From contig CM043966.1 of NCBI GenBank assembly GCA_014529385.2, positions 96,617,587 through 96,681,586 of the forward strand: a stretch of 64,000 bases of DNA. The letters are read 5' to 3'. Below, piece after piece: positions 1-11,034 of the stretch. Both the position numbers and the translations under genes were made by a program. The DNA comes from Adiantum capillus-veneris (taxonomy: Eukaryota > Streptophyta > Polypodiopsida > Polypodiales > Pteridaceae). Positions within the stretch are counted from its first letter, which is position 1. The number at the start of each line of letters is the position of its first letter. Under the pieces are notes generated by a model, which was not told where the DNA came from, searched no databases, and worked only from the letters and a program-made list of their open reading frames with translations.

Positions 1-870
1 GTTTGAAATGGCAAATGCATAGGGCCTAAATTTTGGAGCCTAGCAGTCCTTTCAAATCAACAATCGGAGCCTCAGTGGCCAAGTTACAAAGCTATGAAGT
101 TTTGACAGGGGCCGATTCTGAGCCGGTTTGATCACTTTGAAAAGCATGCCATCAAATGTTTTTGGATCTTGACGAGATTTACAGAGGTAGTGGACACCAA
201 CTGGGACTAGCTAAAAGTTACGGTATGTCATTCAGAGCCTCGATGGTTGAGGTATGCCAGTTTAGAATTCGGTGACAGTTGGCGGCAAAGCGGTCGCAGA
301 TGTTTTTTTTCACTTTTCCTAGCTTTGGTTGGTGGGCCCGATGGGGTTCAAAAGCGGCAAGGACAGTGGGCATCGGAGTCTTGGTTGGCAGCTCATGTTG
401 GCACTTTACGGCTCGGTGACTGGGTCCTTGAGCAACATCTGGCAAGCAAAACAAAGGCGACCAAGAGTTGTTTTATTTAAAAGGGCTTGCAAAGGGGATT
501 TTTTGGTGCTTGAAGAGCACATTGAGCATGGAGCTGTCACATGGCGTGGGGTAAGTCCCACATGAGCTTAGAGGATGACAGGATCCGGGCTTCATGTGTT
601 GGGACGTGGCCCATTTGAGGCATAACGAGCGTGAGCTCCTTGCAAGCTTGAGGCTATGGTGCTACCCGTGGGTGGGGGTGGTGGCCTGTAGGGCACACGA
701 CAGTGGAATTTTTTGGTAGGGGCGGGCGCCACTGGACATTCGACTGCAATTGACGGCCGGTATGTTGATGATGTGGTAGGCCGGTAGGCTCTGTTTCCGT
801 GTTGTAAGGCCCTCCATTTGGAGTGAAATCAAAGCGACCCCCCCCACCCCACTAGCGATATCGCTAGTGC
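1..870. other. Unassigned non-coding DNA
   Basis: No reading frame here resembles a family I recognise, and the short open frames on both strands look incidental. The stretch ends with a perfect 20-bp palindrome (850-869), listed separately, and a C-rich run just before it. It adjoins the truncated end of a minus-strand retroelement across a GA microsatellite, so it may be part of another decayed element, but nothing visible proves that. Confidence 0.5.
850..869. repeat. 20-bp perfect palindrome
   Basis: The half-site CACTAGCGAT is followed immediately by its reverse complement. It occurs once in this region. Its length and CG-containing half-sites recall the arrayed palindromes of the family B elements, but without repetition it could be coincidental. 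Confidence 0.7.
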
Positions 871-944
871 TCGAGGCGAGGGTGGGTTCATGTGGCAGAG
901 AGAGGAAGTTCAAAGTCCAAGCTCCCCGGTACAAGGGAAGGGGC

Positions 945-954
<10 letters not shown>

Positions 955-1034
<80 letters not shown>

Positions 1035-1046
1035 GGGGGGGGGGGG
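955..1046. repeat. (AG)n microsatellite followed by a G run
   Basis: About 39 AG units are followed, after a short GCC, by 12 G residues (1035-1046). The array sits at the broken end of the minus-strand retroelement fragment that begins near 1165. The open frames across it encode only Arg-Glu or Ser-Leu repeats and are not genes. Confidence 0.95.
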
Positions 1047-1164
1047 TAAAATGGGCGGCTCAAGTTGTGGGTCGGGCAAAGCTAGAGGAAGGAGAGAATG
1101 GCCGGGCAATGGCAACTCAAGCCGAGCGGACAAAGTAAAAGGGCTCAAGCAATTTACCTATTTG

Positions 1165-1460
1165 AGAATCACACAGACCCATAATTTTTCATTTTTCTTG
1201 GGCACTACCACAATTGGAGACACTCAATTGGTGTGTTCAATCTCATAGATAAACTCCGCATCCTTGAGTTTGTCTATCTCTTCCTTAATCTTTTTGGCAA
1301 ATGTCTCATTGTATGAATAGGGACGTTGTCTGTGACGTTTGGCATCACTCTTAAGGGGTATCGTGTGTTGACAAATTTTTGGATCTATTCCCTTAAGATC
1401 CTTGTATGGCCATGCAAATACATTTCTATATTGTTGGAGTGTTGTTTTCAATAGCTGCTC
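1165..1460 (-). pseudogene. Family B Ty3/gypsy RT, N-terminal remnant
   Basis: The minus strand reads through the start of a Ty3/gypsy reverse transcriptase: the VFAWPYKDL-type motif, the QHTIPLK segment, the EEIDKL segment and the EFIYEIEHTN motif. Near 1165 it still shows SPIV and VPKK residues, but with an in-frame stop. It matches the 53.5-53.75 kb part of the giant element residue for residue over most of its length. The rest of RT, RNase H and integrase are missing, cut off at the GA microsatellite. Compared with the giant element, much of the 2.3 kb between the gag linker and RT is missing here, including the expected first protease. This is a dead fragment. Confidence 0.85.
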
Positions 1461-2191
1461 TTCTTCTTATGTAAGGTTAGTGGCAATGTATGCCGTCTTG
1501 GGTTCCTCTCCTAGTTTTTCTAGGTCTATACACTTGGCTTTTTTCGGGCCATCGTATGAGTTCCAGGTTCTTTGAGGTCTCATATTGGCTTTTGAACTAC
1601 AATTTTTCAGTCTTGGATAGTGTATCTTTTGTAGTGGAAAGGTGCATCAAACCTGTCATTGTCAGATTCTTCCTCACTCTCTAACTCTGTTGTCCAAACT
1701 TCTTTCAAAGTTTTTTTCAATTCTCTGTATCTTTGTTTGCACTCAATTTTTGACAATTTTGTTGATTTTTCACAAGTGTTCTCGGGTTTTGATTTTGGTT
1801 TTCTCCTTTTTTTTGGATTTCCTCTTTTTTGTTGAGAGAGGTTTCATGAACCTTCTTGAGATTCTGTCTTTAAGACAATCAGTTTTCCCTACCAGCATTA
1901 AATATTTCATTTTGTTTATTAAGAGAGGTATGGGCTTTTCTCTTCTTTGATTTCATTTGTTCGCGCGTCTTTCTTGATGTCTCCATTGTCTTTGTGGTTT
2001 TCGGTTGGGAAAATTATAAAAGACATGTTGATATGAGTTCAATGTCCTTATCAAAGTTGCTAGAGCGCTCATCCTCCATGTCGTTCTCTAAAGGTCTATC
2101 CTAGGAGTCTTGGAATACTTCCTCATCATTCTTGCTTCTCTCTTTTTGCACATTTGCAACCTCTCTTTTTCGTACCCTAGATGAGGATACA
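1461..2191 (-). other. Decayed gag-RT linker with no readable domain
   Basis: About 730 bp separate the gag linker from the RT start, against about 2.3 kb in the giant element. It is T-rich on the plus strand and I could not read a protease active site (DSGA-like) in any frame. A deletion removing protease 1 is the simplest reading. Confidence 0.4.
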
Positions 2192-2759
2192 TCAGCCATC
2201 TGTGCTCTTGGGTTTTAGCCTAGCTTCATAAGCCTTCAAAATTGCATCTAAAGGTTCAAAGAATCTGTCCACCAAGACTAAACCTCTCGATGGTAATTCT
2301 GATGGTCTAATTATAGCAATGTTTTTCTTATGGTTTTGTTCCATCCTCAATTGCTCTTCGGTTTTTTGTAATTTGGTTTTTAAGGCTAACTTTTCTTTTA
2401 TCCTCTTGGCTTTCATCTTATCCCTTTTTGCTTTCCAAAATTTTATGGGGTCTAGCCGACAAACTCTCTATTTCAATTTGAATGGGTGGGGTGTTTTTGT
2501 CTCTCATTGGAATATTTCATGCAGCTCCCTGGGCTTGTGCTCTAGTTACAACATTTATTGGAATCATTGGTTCTATTTCTAATCCACTTGAGCTTGATAC
2601 AACTCCAATTTTGTTTATGGTGGTTTTTCCATTGTTATCGTAATTTTTAGGACAATGTGGAATTAGATGGTTAATTGCACATCCCTCACAACACTCAAAG
2701 ATTTTGATGTGATCCTTTGTGTGAAAAACTTTTTGCCCAATGATCACCTCCACATTCAT
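2192..2759 (-). pseudogene. Family B gag C-terminal remnant with zinc knuckle
   Basis: Two minus-strand pieces in different frames correspond to the nucleocapsid end of gag and the following linker. The piece at 2517-2759 holds a knuckle with spacing C-x2-C-x3-H-x4-C (CEGCAINHLIPHC), the same short spacing as the two knuckles of the giant element. The piece at 2192-2416 is a charged, coiled-coil-like linker ending in a VLVDRFFEPLDAILKAYEARLK-type segment that matches the giant element near 51.1 kb. Only one knuckle can be read here. A frameshift separates the pieces, so this is a remnant of a nucleic-acid-binding gag tail. Confidence 0.8.
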
Positions 2760-3059
2760 AGCATGGCCCTACTAGTGGTGTGAAATCTTGTGGAGCTCCC
2801 ATAGACAAAAAATCTATGGGAGATCTGGTTTGCCATGAACATGAGCGTATTTTCATCAATCAGGTAATAATTTTTTTTGTGGGTTGTTATGCATGATGGT
2901 TCTGTCATCCCCTAAGAACCTATATGTCTTTCAGGAGCATAAGCATGTTTGTCTAACCCTCTCTCATAAGTGTTGTCTGAACCTTCAAAGTATGAAGCTT
3001 CCAACATCATTATTTGATCCACAGGTGCCTCCACGGGTTGTGAAATTCTCACCATGGAT

Positions 3060-3350
3060 CTACTTTCTTGGGGTAAGGGGGGTTTTTTTCCCAACATAGG
3101 TTGAGGTTTCCCCCCCTTGGACTATGTTGTTTTGTCCTATTTGGTATCTTGGAGGTGGTGGAAAATGTTGTGCTCCAAGAAGCTCATATGGCCTTTCTCT
3201 TACGTAGTATTTGTTGTAGAAATATTTGTGGGTCTCATGGTTTGTCCATTTTTTCTTGATAGCGCACCACTTCAATACAAGATGTGCGTTTGCTATTGGC
3301 CTCGGTTGCGTTGCATCACTGAGTCGGATGGTCTCCTTCACAAGTGTCAC
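3060..3350 (-). pseudogene. Family B gag, proline-rich region remnant
   Basis: The minus strand encodes a segment with LKWCAIKKKWTNHETHKYFYNK followed by YVRER, closely matching the giant element around 50.05-50.15 kb (KWCAIEQKWTNHPTEECYYNKGYVRER). It lies between the capsid-like domain and the zinc knuckle and would be the proline- and glutamine-rich spacer of gag. Frames change on both sides, so it is not translatable as a unit. Confidence 0.75.
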
Positions 3351-3369
3351 ATTTTTGAGTGGGCTCTTG

Positions 3370-4110
3370 TCATGTGTTTGGGTTCGTCTTGTTACCTTGG
3401 TTCATCCTTTTGATCACTTCCTCAATCATTTGATCAATGTTTGGCACAATTGGGTTTTGCTCTTCCAGTTTCAATGAGGATTCACTAGTGGTGTAAGAGA
3501 TGCTACTTGTCCCTTGATCAGTATCCTCAGTCACCTCCCCATACACTTTGTACTTGTCTACTAGATACAATGCCTCTCTCGTGACTTGCTTAAAGGTAAC
3601 ACATGCCTTCAAGTGCAAATCCTTCTTGAGAGTCTCATTCCACAAACCCTCTATGAAAAGAAGTTGATAGTCTCTCATCTTGAGGTAGCTCTCTGGCATG
3701 ACATCTTTCAATGTACTACTTGAATCAAAGTGAGGCTTCCTTCACCTTTTCTTTCTCCTTTTGTCTGGATGCATAGATTTGGGAGACAATATTATGCTTT
3801 TTCCCTCTCTTTCAGAATTCCCCTGTAAATTCTCGTAGAAGTTTCTCTATGTTGGGAAAATCTTGGCTATTTAATGGTTGGAACCATGTCAAGGCTCTTC
3901 CTTCTAGGGTCAATCCAAATCCTTTGTACTGAATATGGAAATTCGTTACCTACTCCGCCCTCAACACTTGTTTGAAGAATGAAACATGTGCATACGGATC
4001 CCTTGGCCCACTATACTTTTTGGGTACACACTTGGCTACTTGAGATGGTCGGATGTTTCTAGTTTTGGAAATCATTCTAGCCATTCCTAGTCCTCCTGAT
4101 AGGATCTCTC
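3370..4110 (-). pseudogene. Family B gag capsid-like domain remnant
   Basis: In the minus strand this holds a retrotransposon gag (capsid-like) domain, split by frameshifts. The longest open piece (3370-3711) carries LFIEGLWNETLKKDLHLKAC and a following alpha-helical segment. The DNA up to about 4110 still encodes recognisable gag motifs (RPSQVAKC, PKKY, DPYAHVSFFKQVLRAE, LTLEG.ALTWFQPLN) in changing frames. All align in order with the giant element at 49.37-49.98 kb. The role in an intact copy would be virus-like particle assembly; here it is a pseudogene. Confidence 0.85.
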
Positions 4111-4324
4111 TAGCTTTGTTTTCTCCCCTTGGAACTACAATTGGTGTCCTCTCTGCTACTCTTTCATGTGGTCAATCTGTTCAAGCTCATATAAAAGTCA
4201 AAGGGTTCCTTGTTGCGTAAGTCAAATTAGGTGCTTCACTGCCCCTGTGTGTGCTCAAAGAAACTCTAGACCCCAAGGATTTCATGGGTCCTACATTCAA
4301 GAATCATTGGTGACCAACTGAATC

Positions 4325-5209
4325 TTACACTCTCGTTCTTACTGGAATTACATATCTAGTTTCTGGTCTCGTTTGGGTTGTTTTGGGTCTAACTTGCTTG
4401 GGGGTTACATAATACCATTCTAACTCCTTATGGTCTATAGGAGAGTATTTAAGGCCATGTTTATCCATCATGACCACATGGATATTTCTCCCCTCCATGT
4501 ATGCAAAAACATACAGTATTTTGTGGTCAATCATCTTCTCAACGTAGGGTTCATCACATCTATAATAGAGTGTTTGTTCTCCATCCTTGTATTTATGCCA
4601 ACCCCATGTAAGTGTTGTCCATATTAATCCACTATGTCTAGTTAACGAAGACAATCAATAGAGAATGTGCGTGACTGAAGAGGAATACATTCCTATCTTA
4701 GAGCAAGCACACGGTGGACAATGCTTGAGCACAGCATTTTGCTTGTCTAGCTCGGGTAGTTCATCTACTAATTCCTCATCTACTTTTTCCTTGGTGATAG
4801 TCAATCCCCATTTTTCCACAATGAAGGGGTTGTGCACGACTAGATACATCATTCCTTCCTGGTCAAAGTATCTTTCTCCATTTGAGTCCACATCTACAAG
4901 GTCCTTGAACGTGCTTGGTTTGTTCTCCAACTTAACACAGTAGCGGTCCACCATACCATCCTTATAGATTCTAGATTTTAGCTTGTTCTTGAATCAAAAT
5001 TTTAGATACAATAGCTTGACATCCGATGCTGGCCAAGAAGGACATGCCCCTGTGGAAGTTACCTCCTTAAAGCTCACCCTATTGAATCCCTCGGCCATTA
5101 TGGTGTATGATCTTTTTGATGATGTGTCAGACAAACCTTCCTCTATAATGGTCTCTAGTGGATGCAGTGGTCTTTGATTCACACTCTCTTCAATTGAAAT
5201 GTTTCTCAC
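4325..5209 (-). pseudogene. Family B pre-gag ORF remnant
   Basis: Three overlapping minus-strand pieces (4325-4654, 4655-4954, 4994-5209) match, in order, the ORF that precedes gag in the giant element (48.2-49.07 kb). Shared motifs are ESVNQ, LSDTSS.RSY, DRYCVKLENKPSTFKDLV, GERYFD.EGMMYLVV.NP, VEKWGL and YKDGEQ.LYYRC.EPY. I do not recognise the domain. Its position upstream of gag is like ORF1 of some Tat/Ogre elements, but I cannot claim homology. Conservation of this reading frame in two clearly diverged copies argues that the protein was functional in the family. Frameshifts kill this copy. Confidence 0.8.
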
Positions 5210-5239
5210 TTGGTCTCATAGGCTTTGGTTTCTATTATG

Positions 5240-6350
5240 GTATAATCTTCTTGATTGCAAATACATGAAGAAATGACTTTGCAAAACCCCAACCTTGTTA
5301 CCTCATTGGCTACTTTCTGTTCTCTTCGGTTTGACTTACTTGTTGAGCCGCACCCTCTAGCTCCCTCACTTTCACCAAAATCACAATTTTACTTTTGTAA
5401 CACCCACAACTTATGTCCAATATCAATTTTGAAAATACCACCAGGGTCCTGGAGACTATCTCTGACTATGGTGCAATTCTAGTTTCAGTATGTATCAGAG
5501 GAACATGGATCGCGATTCATGTACCTCAGTGGAAAAATGGGATGATTTTGTTCCCACACCTGGCCCTTGGTCTAATGATCTCAATTCTATGATTTTTGTA
5601 AGATTTGGATCTGTTTAAGGTGGACAAAAGTCAAACCCTAGTTCTGTTTTGGCACTTTTTGATGTGAACTAATTTTGCCCCCCTTTGACCCCTTTTTGAA
5701 CTTCTTTTCACTTCCTTGCTTTAGGAACTTTTGTTCAAATGGTTTAGGCTCCTCACTGGTCTAATTCTTATGTAGAATTTCAAAAAAGGTACATGGATCG
5801 TGATCCATGTTTGGAAGACAATTTGATTTTTCTTGGTATTATTAGGATCAACATGTTTACTGGATACTAAGGTATCAACTTTTTTGGATTTGGACTAGCT
5901 TTTGTCAACCGAAAGTGAATTCTCAAGTCTGTTCTGGTGATTTCCGACTATCTATTGTTTTTGGCATTTTTCACCTCTTTTGTATTCTTTTCTACCAATG
6001 GTTCTTTTGGGAAATGTGTTTCAAATCGTATCACTTAGCCAAAAATCATGATGAGGTACATGGATCGCGATCCATGTTTGAACTCATTTTGACATGAAAC
6101 TTGGTCAACTTATAGTCCATGTTATGTTGACACTCTTTCCCAAATCTTTTAAAATTTGAATCACTTTTACCCAACCAAAAGAAAAATTTGGTGTCTACTT
6201 TGCGATCTTTGGCTATTTGGTAGAATTTTGGTGTTTTGATCAACTTTTTGCCTTTTTTTGCTATGGTCACTTTGGCTATGGTCCCTTTTGGCAAAGTTGT
6301 TCCACTAGTTATCAGGGATGTATCAGTCAAATATCAGTCCCAAATGTACA
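5240..6350 (-). other. Family B leader (untranslated) region
   Basis: This stretch lies upstream (minus sense) of the pre-gag remnant and has no convincing protein. It carries three copies of a 20-bp palindrome (separate entry). By position it is the long leader between the 5' LTR and the first ORF. The element's own 5' LTR and primer site are missing: at about 6350 the sequence changes abruptly to plus-strand chromovirus pol. Confidence 0.7.
5503..6077. repeat. Array of three 20-bp palindromes in a retroelement leader
   Basis: Half-site ACATGGATCG joined to its reverse complement occurs at 5503-5522 (one mismatch), 5791-5810 (one mismatch in the centre) and 6058-6077 (perfect). Start-to-start spacing is 288 and 267 bp. 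The sequence between copies is clearly more diverged than the palindromes. The giant element has a different palindrome in the same place with similar spacing. Confidence 0.9.
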
Positions 6351-8332
6351 AAAAATACATGATGTAACAAAGAAAAACGTTAGGCATACATGGTCTGCCA
6401 AGGAGAACAATGCTTTTGAAAAGCTTAAATAAAATCTTATCTCTCAACCTGTACTTACACTGCCGGATCTCTCAAAACCATGTGATGTCCAATTTGACGC
6501 TTTTGGTGATTGCCTTGGAGCCGTTTTGTTCCAAGAAGGGGATGCCATAGCATATGAAAGTCGAAGGCTCGACCCTATTGAGCAAGCTCTATGCATATAT
6601 GAAAAGGAACTCCTTGCAGTTCTACATGCCTTAGACTCGTGGAAGCACTATTTATTGGGAACTCCTTTCATTCCGCGGACGGATCACCAAAGCCTTAAGT
6701 ACTTCAAGATGCAGACCAAACTCTCCGACAAACAAAGGAGGTGGGTAAATTTCCTTTCACAATTTCATTTTCATATTGCTCACATTGCTGGCAAGCATAA
6801 TCAAGTGGCCGATGCACTCTCAACATGACTGAGAGTGAATGCGGTTTCCATAGCAACTCACAATGATCTATCTTCTATGATAGATGAATGCGCTATTGAT
6901 CATGATTTTAGAGATGTGATTTCAGCCCTGGCACTAGGGAAGAAAGAAGAACCATTTACCTTACAAGATGGTTATCTTCTCTATGGTAATAGACTATGTG
7001 TTACTAACTCACTGCGTGAGAAAGTAATGTATGAATCTCATGCTCCTCCTTATGTGGGGAATAGAGGGATTTAGTCTACCCTAAAGGGAATAGAAACATA
7101 TTTCTATTGGCCTGCTATGAAAGCAAACATACAAGAGTATGTTTCTAAATGTGTGGTATGCCAAAAGATGAAGTTTGATAGAGGGAAGCAACATGGATTG
7201 CTTCAACCTTTGCCAATCTCTAATTCACCATGGGAGAGCATATCCATGGATTTAATCTTCGGATTGCTTAAGTCTATCCATGGGAATACGAGAATATTGA
7301 CGATAATAGATAGGTTCAGCAAACAAGCTCATTTTATATCTGTCAAAAAGACTATCAAAGCCCATCAAATGGCAACCCCCTTCATATCACAAATCTTCAA
7401 GTACCATGGCTTGCCAATGTCCATAGTTTCGGATAGAGATCCTAGAATGACCAGTAATTTATAGAAGGATCTCTTTGAAAATTTAGGGACAAGGCTAAAC
7501 TTCTCTTTTGCCTATCACCCACAAACGGATGGCCAAAGTGAAATAGCTAACCTAGCAATTCTTGATCTACTAAAAGCCTATGTAATGTAAGTAGATCAAA
7601 GGTCCCAATGGGAGAAATACTTAATGTTAGTGGAGTATGCCTACAATAACACTATACATACCTCCACCGGAAAAGCACCTTTTGAGGTAATTGAGGGAAG
7701 ATCTAAATGTCCCCTGCTACTTAAGGTACACAGGAAGATCTTCGCTGCCTGCAGATGAGTATAGCCAAGACCTACAAGAATCTTTCCAAAAGATTAAGGA
7801 TGCTATCTCTATCTCACAGCACAGGCAAAAGGCTGCTGCTGATAAGCACAGAAAAGCTCAAGCCTTTGAACAAAATGATGGGGTCTTGCTTAAATTTCCC
7901 AAGGCTCGATTAAGGCAGACGACGGGCAAGAATCCTATGGGACACCAAAAGTACTATGCTAAGTTAGCAAAAAGGTACTATGGTCCCTTCCAGATTCTTA
8001 GACCAATCAATGATATAGCCTATCAACTCAAGTTGCCCAGTCATTGGCTCATACACAATGCTTTCCATGTCAGCCTAGTACAGCCTTACAAAGGAGAGCC
8101 ACGTCAAGAACCAACTATTGAAGACCCACCGGAGATCGAGGACCAAGAAGAGGTGCTACAGCCCGAATCCATTCTTCGACATGAAGACAAGGTATTGAGA
8201 GGCGGTAAGATTATCCGTAGGTATCTTATTAAGTTTAAGAACTATCCTTTTGAAGATGCTAGATGGATGCAAGGCATACAAGTAGAGGATAACCTAAACC
8301 TTGTCAATGCTTGCAATGCTTCCCTAGAGTAA
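6350..8332 (+). pseudogene. Chromovirus (family A) pol 3' part, decayed
   Basis: Plus-strand remnant of the same family as the intact element at 9083-17995. It runs from the end of RT (TKKNVRHTWSAKE) through RNase H (DHQSLKYF, HFHIAHIAGKHNQVADALS), the integrase zinc domain (HAPPYVGNRGI, CVVCQK), the DDE core (SMDLIFG, SDRDPRM, YHPQTDGQSEIAN), the integrase C-terminus and a chromodomain (LRGGKIIRRYLIKFKNYPFEDARWMQG). In-frame stops occur at about 6430, 6826, 7072, 7462 and 7588, and a frameshift lies near 7735. The 5' half of the element is missing: homology begins abruptly near 6350 at the family B leader. The last open piece (7691-8332) is the integrase tail plus chromodomain. Confidence 0.93.
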
Positions 8333-8674
8333 GCAAATGTAAAAATGTTTTAAATTGTACAAAGTTTTTGTCTTATAAGACTCTCTTTTTATTAATTGTG
8401 CACAAATGTTAAGAAGCATGCATGCTTAGGATCAAGTTTGCGGAGACGGCGTCTTCCAAACACCAAGTAGAGCTTGTCACTCTACTATGGAATATTGATA
8501 GGACTAATGTGCAGACATGCTTGCGGCAGCTTAGGCTCTCAAGTGCCAAATGGATTAGTCATCCATAATGGAATGATGTCATAGGGTAAGATAGAGATCC
8601 TCTACCAACTAGAAAAAGAACTAATGAATAGGATTTATCTTCTCTACCCCATAGTCAAGGACGACTATGATGTC

Positions 8675-8687
8675 AAGAGAGAGGTAA
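8675..8687 (+). other. Polypurine tract of the old family A element
   Basis: CAAGAGAGAGGTAA lies directly before the TGTCATAA start of the old 3' LTR. It is nearly identical to the tract of the young element (minus strand, 10677-10690). This is the plus-strand priming site for reverse transcription. Confidence 0.85.
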
Positions 8688-9082
8688 TGTCATAAATTAA
8701 ATAATCAATATCTAATTCTCCTTTCTCATGTTAAACTGATCATTTAATATGGGGAAGTACCAAGGGAGAAAAGGCTAGAATATTGGTTAGGCTGGCAGAC
8801 CGGTCATAGTAGGGATCCAAAGGAGAGAAAATAGGGATCCAAAGGGGGGGGGCATCTGCAAAAGAGAAATGTGCATCAATGGGCTTCAAAGACCCTAAGG
8901 TTCCGCCCATTAAGACTTCCAAAATGCTAAGGTTCCAAAATTCAAAGGTAATCTCGAATGGTCAATCTTTAGGAAAATTTGATGCTTGTGGGAAGACTCA
9001 AAAGTCTTCGCACATCCCTATCTAGGAGGGGAAGAGCCTTATATGTAGGGGATGAGAGAGAAACACACACACACACACTGTT
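8688..9082 (+). mobile_element. Old family A 3' LTR, first part
   Basis: Begins TGTCATAA after the polypurine tract and aligns with the reverse complement of the young LTR (plus-strand 10676 downward), with many substitutions. It breaks off at 9082, exactly where the young element was inserted, and resumes at 18001. The 5 bp 9078-9082 (CTGTT) are the target-site duplication. Confidence 0.93.
9078..9082. repeat. Target-site duplication CTGTT (left copy)
   Basis: CTGTT at 9078-9082 is repeated at 17996-18000, directly flanking the young element on both sides. The 5-bp length is typical of Ty3/gypsy integration. An exact match means the insertion has not been rearranged. Confidence 0.97.
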
Positions 9083-10676
9083 TGTAACATTTTAATGGCC
9101 TAAAATCTCATTTGTAGCGGAAATTAGCATGAACATAGTGGGCATTTCATTAGAATAGATTCCTAATGAGAATTACAAGAGTGCTTGGGTGGAGAGAGCA
9201 ACAAAAAGCATAACACCTAGTTAGATAGCATCGACAATACTTTCAAAAGAGAGAGCAATTAAATTATTGACAACAGTTGAGGACCGGATTTGCATGGAGC
9301 CGGTCCCCCCTCCAAAAGGCTTTGTATTATGGTTTCTCCCATCAAGAGAGACATTGTACAATACAATTCTTTGTGTTCCTTCAAGACTAGCTAGTGCAAT
9401 GAAGATGGAAGCTTCATACACCAAGCAAAACACTTAATCAAACACAACTTGAATTATCCCCGTTCTCAGACCCAAGACCTCACACACCTTCGAAGATGGT
9501 GAGAGCTAGCAGGGTATGAGAGTAGATTGAGAGGAAAAAGAAGTATCTTACGAGAAAGAAGTACATCTCCTCACATAATCACTCATATTAGCATAGCTTA
9601 GCTTAGTAATTAGCTTGGTAGAGAAGATGAGCATGCATTGAAGCTTGGCTCTTGGTTGGATTTGCATCCACATGCCAAGAGAGTGTTGATGTAGGCTTCT
9701 ATCTCACAAGCTTGGAGTAGGTGATGAGCTCTCCATTAAAGCTTGGGAGGAGATAGAGTGTTTTCCCTTCACACATGGTCAAGTGTGAGAGTGTGAGAGT
9801 GAATGCCAAGCAAAAATCAGCCCCCCCTCTCTCTTGGGCGAGCCCTAGCTGCTAAGTTAGGCTGGCTTTTTCCTCATTGGACCTCCCCAGGTCAAGCCAA
9901 TAGGAATTAAGCAGCATAAGTGATAGCCTTCTGACATGTGTCCCCCTTTCCCCTTTTGTGAGAGCTTTAGATAATTAAATAATTAAACTAAACTCTCATT
10001 GGACCCCTTTGCCTCCTGGCCAATAGGAATCAGGCAAGCCATGGGGCTTCTGAATGCTCATTGGACCCCTTGGGAGACTGCCCAATAGTCTTCTAGGACA
10101 CTTAATTCTTATTGGTTTCTTTTATTAAATGTTTTTAAATTAATTAAACTAGATTTACTCTAGCTTAATTCTCATTGGTCCACTTCAAGGGTCTTCCAAT
10201 AGGAATTGGGCACACCTTGTGGGCATCTGGCCTAGGGAGCTGACATGTGTCCCTCATTCCCTTTGTGTAAAGGGAGCCTGTGTGTGTGTGTGTGGTTTTC
10301 TCTCTCATCCCCTAGCTTTGGGGCTCGCCCCCTCCCATGTAGGGATGCAGAAAGACTTTTTGGGCACACACACTTAAGCATCCAATTTTCCCTAAGGTTG
10401 ACCTTTGGACACAACCTTTGAATTTTGGAACCTTAGCATTTTGGAAGTCTTAATGGGCTGAACCTTAGGGTCTTTTTAGCCCGTTGTTTCACATGGCTCT
10501 TTTGCAGATGGCCCCCCCTTTGGATCCCTATTTTCCCTCCTTTGGATCCCTACTGTGGCCGGTCTGCTAACTTAACCAATATTCTAGCTTTTTCTCCCTT
10601 GGCACTTCCCCACATTAAATGATCAGTTTAATATGAGAAAATCATTTAGGAGAATTAGATATTGATTATTATGACA
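9083..10676 (-). repeat. 3' LTR of the young chromovirus
   Basis: 1594 bp; on the minus strand it starts TGTCATAA and ends GTTACA. It is nearly identical to 16402-17995. It contains a cluster of paired ATTGG/CCAAT motifs (separate entry) and a short CA/GT run near 10278. The small open frames inside it (for example 9221-9433 and 10232-10414) recur in the other LTR and are not genes. Confidence 0.97.
9874..10207. promoter_or_regulatory. Four inverted ATTGG...CCAAT pairs in the LTR
   Basis: In plus-strand reading, CATTGG and a downstream CCAATAG face each other about 20-30 bp apart at roughly 9874-9907, 9995-10030, 10057-10089 and 10171-10207. A single ATTGG lies near 10110. On the coding strand each is a CCAAT box paired with its inverse. 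The same pairs recur in the other young LTR (about 17193-17526) and, with substitutions, in the old LTR (about 18075-18425). CCAAT boxes are NF-Y sites in plants; use as an LTR enhancer is inference. Confidence 0.6.
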
Positions 10677-10690
10677 TTACCTCTCTCTTG
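10677..10690 (-). other. Polypurine tract of the young chromovirus
   Basis: Minus-strand AAGAGAGAGGTAA directly precedes the TGTCAT start of the 3' LTR. It is the RNase H-resistant primer site for plus-strand DNA synthesis. Confidence 0.9.
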
Positions 10691-11034
10691 AAATCATAGT
10701 CGTCCTCGACTATGGTGTAGAGAAGATAAAGCATGTGCATGAGTCCTTTTCTTAGCGGGTAGAGGATCCCTATGTTACCCTACGACATCATTCCATAATG
10801 GATGACTAGTCCATTTGGCGCTTGAGAGCCTGAGGCTGCCGCAAGCATGTCTGCACATTAGTCCTATCAGTCTTCCATAGTAGAGTGACAAGTTCTACTT
10901 GGTGTTTGGGAGACTTCGTCTCCACAAACTTGATCTAAGCATGCATACTACTTTATTTTTGTGCACAAATAAAGAAAAAGAGAGTCTTATAAGACAAAAA
11001 TTTTTGTTCATTTTTTAACATTTTGTACATTTGC
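10691..11034 (-). other. 3' untranslated part of the young chromovirus
   Basis: Between the gag-pol stop and the polypurine tract I see no open reading frame. The same sequence, diverged, follows the old copy's pol at 8333-8674, which marks it as part of the element. Confidence 0.8.

Noticed and set aside
662-1248. Open frames of 60-133 codons across the GA array
   Set aside because: They consist mostly of Arg-Glu or Ser-Leu runs read from a dinucleotide repeat, which is open in all frames.
9221-9433. 70-codon minus-strand frame repeated at 16540-16752
   Set aside because: It lies in both LTRs of one element and is duplicated for that reason only. Its translation matches no family.
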